A stretch of DNA of 64,000 nt from Sarocladium kiliense (Eukaryota; Ascomycota; Sordariomycetes; Hypocreales; Sarocladiaceae), in the NCBI GenBank assembly GCA_030734395.1, contig JAUZTG010000029.1:5828001-5892000 (forward strand), in the 5' to 3' direction. Shown here piece after piece: positions 57,885 through 64,000 of the stretch. The notes beneath the pieces are model-generated. The model was not told the DNA's origin and did not search any database. It saw nothing but the letters and a program-made list of their open reading frames with translations. The translations under genes and the position numbers were made by a program. Position 1 is the stretch's first letter. Every line of letters begins with the position of its first letter.

Positions 57885-58437
57885 ATGCCTCTCACTGGTC
57901 ACTGTCTCTGCAAGGCCGTCACCTACACGGCTGACGTCGAGGCTCCTCTCCTCACTGGCTACGACCACTGCGACGACTGCCAGCGCCAGAGTGGCAGCAC
58001 TTACTGTACGCCCACCAACCAGAATTCCCAAGCCCATTACTCATCCAAATTCTGATGAAACTGACAAAATTACAGCCCTTGTCGCTGTCGTGCCTAAGGA
58101 CAAGCTCACCATCAACGGCCCTGTCAAGACCTACTCTGGCGCCAAGGGCAGCTCCGGCAACATCGTCCACCGTCTCTTTTGCTCTGAGTGCGGCTCTCCC
58201 ATCGCCCACGATCCCGATGCCGCTCCTGAGATCATTGCCCTGAAGGCTGGTACTCTCGACACCGAGATCAAGAAGAACCTCAAGCCTGTACGTTGCTGTC
58301 CCTCTGGCCTAATATTTGACTGCGCTTCATTCCCTTCGCTAACACGATGCGTTTAGGACACCGAGATCTGGACCGTCAGCAAGCTTCCTTTCTGCAAGGA
58401 GTCTCTTGCCAAGCCTTTCTCTCACATGCCTGAGTAA
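57885..58437 (+). CDS. GFA-domain (Mss4-like) zinc protein
   Basis: Three exons (introns 58006-58075 and 58288-58356) encode 137 residues. Zinc-binding cysteines typical of the glutathione-dependent formaldehyde-activating (GFA) family are present: LTGHCLCKAVTY, YDHCDDCQRQSGSTYS and RLFCSECGSPIAHDP. The fold is the Mss4-like beta barrel. Despite the family name, fungal members have varied or unknown roles; the founding bacterial Gfa was proposed to bind glutathione and formaldehyde. The end is DTEIWTVSKLPFCKES. The formaldehyde dehydrogenase gene is about 4 kb away. ATG 57885 was preferred because the upstream frame has only a TTG. Confidence 0.9.
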
Positions 58438-58601
58438 AGGTGCCATTGAAATGCAAAATTGGTAAAAGGCGGATCGAAGGGAGGGGAATCACGGCTTGGG
58501 CACACATTATCTGTCTCTTGCTGAACATCTTCACATTATCTTTAATCACATCAATGAGAATGACCTCTTCATCAGACGATCGCTGTCCCAGTGTCTCGAT
58601 A

Positions 58602-59324
58602 CTACAGGATCATGACCAGCGCAGCGCCAGCCACAACCGCTGCCACACTCGCAGCGCCGTGTGCGTAGAATCGCCCAGCAGCATCCTCGTCGTCATTGCC
58701 CTGACCGTCACCAGTCTGTGTCTCCGTCTCCGTCGTCGAGCTCTCATCAGAACTCGTAGTCGTCGTTGTCTCCGTTCCAGTACCCGTCTCGCTCTCAGTC
58801 TGCGGCGTCACCGTAGGAGTGATCCCGGGTCCCTGACTATCCGGCGCTGTATAGTACAAACTTACATCAGTCTCAGTGACCAACGTCGTCTTTCCCAGTC
58901 CCTGACTATACTCTGTCGGCGGTTCCGCAGTGACAATTGCCGATCCGAAATAATCCTGCCAGTAGGTCGTTGGCGCAGATTCACCATCACACATGGCCGT
59001 TGAAGCGCCTGACATTACGCTCGACCAGTATTCAACCTCGACTTCGCCAAGGGCGCCGTTCACGCGGAGGCATTGTCGGCAGCCGAGCCAGTCCTCAAAG
59101 AAGCTGCCCTCGCACATGCAGCGCTGGTGGTCTTCCAGACTGATACCGCGCTGCATGCAAATGGCTTCGATGTTCTCGATAGAAACGCAAGGCGCGGTTG
59201 GGTCGTCGGGGAAACATTCCTCGATGCGCTCGTCACCGCTCACCTGGTCGTCATCGTCTTCGTCGTTTTGGGCGGCCGTAAGACGGGCAATTGCCACGGC
59301 TCCAAGAAAGATGTCTCGTCTCAT
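58602..59324 (-). CDS. Secreted cysteine-rich GPI-type surface protein
   Basis: A single-exon gene of 240 residues. A signal peptide (MRRDIFLGAVAIARLTAAQ) is followed by an acidic stretch, a domain with eight cysteines and a long Ser/Thr/Glu-rich stalk. The C-terminus is small residues followed by a hydrophobic tail (GAASVAAVVAGAALVMIL), typical of GPI attachment. The cysteine order includes a C-x-C pair (HQRCMCEG) and GCRQC. This recalls CFEM-like surface proteins, but the canonical spacing is not met, so I do not assign CFEM. It probably sits in the plasma membrane or wall. The ATG at 59324 starts the signal peptide. Confidence 0.83.
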   Translation of the reverse strand: MRRDIFLGAVAIARLTAAQNDEDDDDQVSGDERIEECFPDDPTAPCVSIENIEAICMQRGISLEDHQRCMCEGSFFEDWLGCRQCLRVNGALGEVEVEYWSSVMSGASTAMCDGESAPTTYWQDYFGSAIVTAEPPTEYSQGLGKTTLVTETDVSLYYTAPDSQGPGITPTVTPQTESETGTGTETTTTTSSDESSTTETETQTGDGQGNDDEDAAGRFYAHGAASVAAVVAGAALVMIL

Positions 59325-60215
59325 TCTGAGTAGCACAGCTGTCCAGCAATGGTGGCAAGGTCGGATCTATTGATACTCTGCAAAGCAGTTGGGGGTCGGG
59401 TGACAATGTTGTCAAGCAATAGAAAGCTCACTGCTTCCAATCAACTCCGTACCACGTCTTATTGCGCACGATATCCGTAATCTTTCCTTAACTCCGCACC
59501 TGGGCGCGGCGCGCAATTTGTATACAGAGCCAGGACCCCCTGGTCGCGTTCCGTTCTCACGATTTTGAGTCAATAGTTCGTGCTGCCAAGCAACTCCTCA
59601 CCACCGCGGCTCTGGTCTTGGCTGTCACCTCGCGATTGCAGCTGGGCGTATACGCTCATTTCGGTTGAAGCTGACATTGCGGCGCGGGGAGACTTGGTGG
59701 ACGTCATATGACCTTGGTGGAGGGTGTGGATGTTGGTGAGGTGTTGGGCGATGGGAATTGGCTTGGGCGAAGCGGACCGGCCTGGCATGTTTGGAGGCTC
59801 GGCATTTCTAGGCGTGATGAGAAGCATCAGAAGGCAACTTGGTCTCTGTCTACGGTAAAGGGATATGGCTCTTCTCGAGCGACGCATCACTCTGATTCAG
59901 TCCTGATGAATAGTTTTGCCAAGCCGGCTTGATCGGTGGACATCGTACTTCGTATCAGATAAGAAGCCAGGATCCTTCTGCTGGCGGAACTCGCTTGGCA
60001 AGGAATGAGGTCTTGAGTCCCACGAGATAGGCATTGGATTCGGTTCAACTTCCCATTACAGAGCCCCAAGTGCTAAGCAGTCGAGCTCTGTTGTGCGAAA
60101 AGAGCGACCTTGACCAGCATTGGTAACTTTGCAGCCAACTGAGTGCTTTGATTGGTTTGTGATCGGGCATGATCAAAGAGTCAATAGCGTGGTGATCATC
60201 AGGGAATCAATTCAT
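59325..60215. other. Spacer between two surface-protein genes
   Basis: An 891-base gap between two minus-strand genes, containing the promoter of the downstream one. No gene is supported. Confidence 0.5.
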
Positions 60216-61557
60216 TCATATCATCAGTAACACAGCGCTCATCAACATTGCTAACCTCGCAATTTCCCCGAACCCAGCTCTCATGCTTCCTGCTCCATCC
60301 TGCTCTGGCAGCTCCTTCTGCACAGCTTCCGTCTGGCTCGCCTCGACAGTGAAGCAGCTAGCTGTCCCACAGTCATAACCATTCGGACAGCATCCCGCCC
60401 TAGGACCTGCGTTGCTCCCGCAAAGGAACCATCCATCAGCGCATGTTGCTGATGCATCTGACGGTACTCCGCTTGCCGGCACGACAATCGTCTGCCCGTC
60501 GGATACGACGGTCGTGGAGTCTTGCGCTGGACAGTCATGCGTCTCGCAATTGCGATCTGTGCGGCAACAGCCACCGCCGTGAGTAGCAAGACAGCCGTAG
60601 AAGCCAGTCGGGCAGCCGGTCTGAGTTGGGGCTGGGGGCTCTGTGGTGTTTTCTTCCTCTTGTGTCGTAGTATCTTCATCGTCGTCGTCTTCTGAAGAGG
60701 TGGAGGAAGAGCTGGTTGGGCGGTAGGGTGCGCCTAGGGACTCAGTGATCTCTTCAGTAACGGTGCGTGTTTCCGGGTCCGGCTTTGCCGTTCTTGTCAC
60801 TGTGAGGGTCACGACAACTGTTGAAGGGTTTCCCTCGATCATGGTTGTACGTGTTGTAGTGACTGTTGCGGCCGATTCTTCATCTGTCTGTGTCGCGACC
60901 TCGGTAGTGGTTGTCGGTCTCTCCGTCGTGGTCGACACCAGAACACCTATGAAAGCTTGTCAGCTCTCTGTGGCAAATCAGTCATAAACATTTATACTCA
61001 CATATTGAGCCTTGACACTCAAAGCCACTCAAACAGCATCCTCCACCCAAACTCTCTGGGCAAGTCACGGCATCTGATGGACACTTCGCCGATCCAGCGC
61101 AAGTTGACCCTAACGGACAGCAAGCCACCTCGCCTAAGCTCGCATCCGGCACATCTTGACAATAAGTCCCTTCCTGACAGCACTTCTCCGGTTTTCCAAT
61201 GTCCGCGCAGCTGTTCATACCAGCAAAGCACGCCTGCCGCCTCTCCAGTATTGACAAAGCCTCAGCTGCCCGCCGGAATACACTGTCTCCAGCTCCATCG
61301 TCATGAATCGATCGGAATGCTGGCCGATATAATCGTTTGGTGTGTTCATCTTCGTGATCTTTATCGAGTGAGACGATGTCTTGCGGGAGGTAGAGGTTGA
61401 TGGGCGCAAAGGCAAGATGTTCTGGCAGGATCTTTGCGCCTGCATCGGGAGCTTGTCTGCGAATCGCGGTGGGGAGGTTTTGTTGTGCAGAGACGGATTG
61501 GAAGACGAGGGCGAGTAATGGTAGAGGTAATGAAGAATAACTCTGCGGTGACCACAT
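60216..61557 (-). CDS. Large cysteine-rich surface protein with Ser/Thr stalk
   Basis: Two exons (intron 60947-61001) encode 428 residues. A signal peptide (SYSSLPLPLLALVFQSVSA) is followed by a propeptide-like region ending in dibasic Arg-Arg sites, then a cysteine-rich module (ACFAGMNSCADIGKPEKCCQ, ACCPLGSTCAGSAKCPSDAV, GGGCCLSGFECQGSIC). Exon 2 holds a Thr/Val-rich stalk and a second cysteine-rich part with the same style of motif (GGGCCRTDRNCETHDC, CADGWFLCGSNAGPRAGCC). It ends in a hydrophobic tail (IARLAMLMSAVLLMI) fit for a GPI anchor. The intron splits the codon of the last Cys of module one. Ligand is unknown. The paired GGGCC modules suggest internal duplication. Confidence 0.85.
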
Positions 61558-62239
61558 GGTTGTGGTCGGCGATGGCGCCGGCGCCGTGATGGTCGGTTGG
61601 ACGTTGGCGAAGCTTCGAGCTCCGATCGTTGGTTTGCGCTTGCGAATTCAAGCCCAATCAGGTCTTCAAATGCGCATAAGAGCTTTGGAAGGTCTCCAAA
61701 GCTTTAGCAGAAGCTCGAGAGCTAATAATAATGGTTTCAGTGCAGATGTTTGTGGGCAGAGAAACAAAAGCTCTCGTTGCCGGAGCCCGGGATTTGACGT
61801 TCAGCCAAGTTTGTTGTAGTGTAAGTAAATAGGTGGCTGGGTAACGGCGGCCCAAGCTCCGCGACTGGGTGATGACGCGCACAGGCCACAAGGAATACGA
61901 GCATTTTCCTCAAGAGTTTACAAGACATAAAAACTTATTTCATCTCGGGGTTTAGTGAGCCTATCCTGAACTGTGAAATTGTGCTTGATGTCGCACAGCA
62001 CTTGTCTTGGTTTAGAAGCCGGCTGGGACGCCATGTTCTACCCGCATGCCAGTGAATCCCTAAAGAGGCAATTTGGACGACTGCCCAGCCTTCAAGTCTT
62101 CGACGAATCAACATACTGGGATCGGGGGTATTATCATGTTTGTAGCGAGATTCTGTCCACTGCCCAAAACAACTCCATTTTATATGCGATGTCTATACTG
62201 ATGTTACATATGATCTTACATTATGAATGTACAAGGGCC
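61558..62239. other. Spacer upstream of the surface-protein gene
   Basis: A 682-base gap between two minus-strand genes. It contains the promoter of the 61557 gene and the 3' end of the Mrm1 gene. No gene is seen. Confidence 0.5.
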
Positions 62240-64000
62240 TCAAAAGAGCTCCCGCGCGTTCTCCCGCATCGTCTTCGATACCTCATCGTTGGCCTCCAGG
62301 TCCACGGCGCCAGTCGCTCCAGAACGCCTTGCCTTGGCTGCTGATACTTTTACAAAAGAGTGGCAAAGAAGTCCAGCAGCCACGCTGACATTCAGACTGT
62401 CAACGCTGCTGAGACCGTGCACGAACCTCGGCACCGACACTTCGTAGTCGGAAGCGACTTTGACCTGCCTTGACAAACCGTGTCCCTCGTTCCCGAGAAC
62501 GAGAATGCAAGGGTCCTTAGCTAATGGATCAGCCTGTTCGACGTCATCGCTGGACACAAACTTGCCGGCGTGCATGTTTGTGAGCTTCCTCGCTGGGGGC
62601 GCAACGGCTGCGTAGGTTCGCCAGCCTGCTTGCTTGGACGACTCGATGAAGGCCACCGGATCATCGACAGTGAAGATCGTCACTTCCTCGACTGCTCCAG
62701 CAGCGGACTTGAGAACAACGGGAGTGAGCGTCGAAGAACTGCGGCTGGTTATACCAACGGCATCGACTCCGAGATAGCTTGCGGTCCGAATGAGGCCACC
62801 CAGATTGCCCGGATCCAGGATCTCGTTGAGCAGCAGCACAAACGGTTTCGGTGTGGCATTGTTGGCCCGAGGCATAAAAGTGTCCTCTCCATTGACCTCC
62901 AGTTCTTCCTTTGTTTGGTAGCCTAATGTGACATCAAAGCCTAGCTTTTCTGGTGTCTCTATCAATGGTCCCAGACTCTTGACGGGGAGCTGAGGGAGTG
63001 GCGAAGTCTCAAGAACGTATCCGTTGTGTGGTCTGCCTGTGCTCATCTTGTCCATTAGGCGCTGCTCGCCTTCCGGCACAACGGTAATAGGGACTTTGTG
63101 GAACTGCGCGAGCCTCCGAATGGCGTCGTCGTCCTTTTTGTCAATACGGGCCTCGTTGCCGTATATGTAGAGGTTGTAGAGCTTCCTTCGAGCTTGGCTC
63201 AGGGCAGCCTTGACGACTGAGCGTCCGTAGAGAAACTGCGAGGCTGCGGTAGTGTACTTGACCGTCATGGGCATGAAGCCGCCCTTTCGTGCTTTGTCGA
63301 CATCCGAATCATTCGGATCCCAGTCGTTCCTTCGTGGTCTGTCAGAGATTTCCTGTCGGCTGTGATCCCGATTGTTCCGTTGAAATCTATCATCTGAATC
63401 TCGCCGCGGTCGGTCAGCAACTTGGGAGCTTCTCCTCTCAGGGAAAGATGATTGACGGGGCGAGTCGACGCCGGCACGCCGAACATCCCCGTCTCGTCTT
63501 TCACGTGTCCTCGAACGGAACGAGGTCGGGCGCACAGGCTCGTCCAGCTCGACTTGCGCCGCCTTGTCCTTCAATGCGCCGTACTTGAGCTGATAGACAA
63601 GGCTCTTCTTGCCGTGTGTTGCCTCAGGGTCCACAAATCGCTTTCTTCTGGTCTGTTTCCCTCCGTCGTCCGCCTCTTCTTCGTCCGCCTGCTTCGCCAG
63701 TTTCTTCCTGAGTTTTGCGCGTTGTCTGGGCGATGCAGCGCCAGCAAGCGCTTTCAGAGTCCGGCCGTTCATGCCACGGCTGTCTCGCCTACCATCTCGG
63801 AGGGCGGCATCGAGGCGGTCGGATGGGCCTCGTGCTTCTTCCCTCGAGGTACGTCCGCGTTGCGTCCTCGCATCTCTTGGGCGCCGCGTCTCAGTCGGTC
63901 GTGTTCTATTGGTGCCTTGAATGCGATCAGACTGGCGCAGGCCCCGATGAATGGCCGATAAGCTTGAGTGTCGTGTGACGACAAGTGGTGTGAGAAGGGG
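62240..64000 (-). CDS. MRM1: Mitochondrial 21S rRNA 2'-O-methyltransferase Mrm1 (partial at 5' end)
   Basis: This gene runs off the right edge. At least 586 codons lie in the window. From 64000 inwards the frame is open and reads like a mitochondrial presequence (PLLTPLVVTRHSSLSAIHRG), so the true ATG is beyond the edge; the internal ATG at 63772 is unlikely. A basic, Arg/Asp-rich linker is followed by the SpoU substrate-binding part (SQFLYGRSVVKAALSQARRK) and the knotted catalytic domain with motif 1 (LLNEILDPGNLGGLIRTASY), motif 2 (LVLGNEGHGLS) and motif 3 (VDSLNVSVAAGLLCH). In yeast Mrm1 methylates a guanosine ribose in the peptidyl-transferase centre of the large mitochondrial rRNA. Confidence 0.9.
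   Translation of the reverse strand, partial: PLLTPLVVTRHSSLSAIHRGLRQSDRIQGTNRTRPTETRRPRDARTQRGRTSREEARGPSDRLDAALRDGRRDSRGMNGRTLKALAGAASPRQRAKLRKKLAKQADEEEADDGGKQTRRKRFVDPEATHGKKSLVYQLKYGALKDKAAQVELDEPVRPTSFRSRTRERRDGDVRRAGVDSPRQSSFPERRSSQVADRPRRDSDDRFQRNNRDHSRQEISDRPRRNDWDPNDSDVDKARKGGFMPMTVKYTTAASQFLYGRSVVKAALSQARRKLYNLYIYGNEARIDKKDDDAIRRLAQFHKVPITVVPEGEQRLMDKMSTGRPHNGYVLETSPLPQLPVKSLGPLIETPEKLGFDVTLGYQTKEELEVNGEDTFMPRANNATPKPFVLLLNEILDPGNLGGLIRTASYLGVDAVGITSRSSSTLTPVVLKSAAGAVEEVTIFTVDDPVAFIESSKQAGWRTYAAVAPPARKLTNMHAGKFVSSDDVEQADPLAKDPCILVLGNEGHGLSRQVKVASDYEVSVPRFVHGLSSVDSLNVSVAAGLLCHSFVKVSAAKARRSGATGAVDLEANDEVSKTMRENARELF

Overview
The window is nuclear DNA from a filamentous ascomycete (Pezizomycotina). 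It carries short GT-AG introns of mostly 50-80 bases, Zn2Cys6 regulators, a LaeA-type methyltransferase, secreted plant-cell-wall glycoside hydrolases and GPI-type surface proteins. Genes are monocistronic on both strands. I cannot place it below subphylum from sequence alone. Exon-intron structures were worked out by hand from splice motifs, reading frame and family conservation; no transcript data were used.

Left part (1-17 kb): about 2.9 kb of repeat-bearing leader precedes a LaeA-like methyltransferase. It is followed by a Cupin_5 protein, the mitochondrial protease OMA1, and three adjacent Zn2Cys6 transcription factors. Two of these (8.5-11.2 kb and 13.0-15.5 kb, minus strand) are paralogues with shared intron positions. 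They flank a short third factor on the plus strand. No biosynthetic enzymes accompany them.

Middle part (17-41 kb) is mostly housekeeping: an Aco2/AcoB-type mitochondrial aconitase, a 1037-residue orphan low-complexity protein, a Cex1/SCYL1 pseudokinase with HEAT-like repeats (tRNA export or COPI trafficking), a small basic UPF0390 protein, a group II PLP decarboxylase, a soluble cytochrome b5, a small divergent kinase, nucleoporin Nup85, a DUF1304 membrane protein, a minimal AN1 zinc-finger protein and endonuclease III (Nth1).

Right part (43-64 kb): a carbohydrate-degrading trio of GH95 alpha-L-fucosidase, GH3 beta-xylosidase and intronless GH43 with CBM6, all with secretion signals, which together suggest hemicellulose side-chain and backbone removal outside the cell. 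Next come glutathione-dependent formaldehyde dehydrogenase, MBF1, an unrecognised membrane protein, a GFA-domain protein, two consecutive cysteine-rich serine/threonine-rich surface proteins, and the mitochondrial 21S rRNA 2'-O-methyltransferase Mrm1, whose start lies beyond the right edge.

I did not find tRNA or rRNA genes, transposons or CRISPR arrays. The most notable items are the three-regulator cluster with conserved intron positions, the CAZyme trio (including the GH43 as a possible transfer), the aconitase with in-frame starts on both sides of its first intron, and the surface-protein pair. None of these is proven to be a new system.
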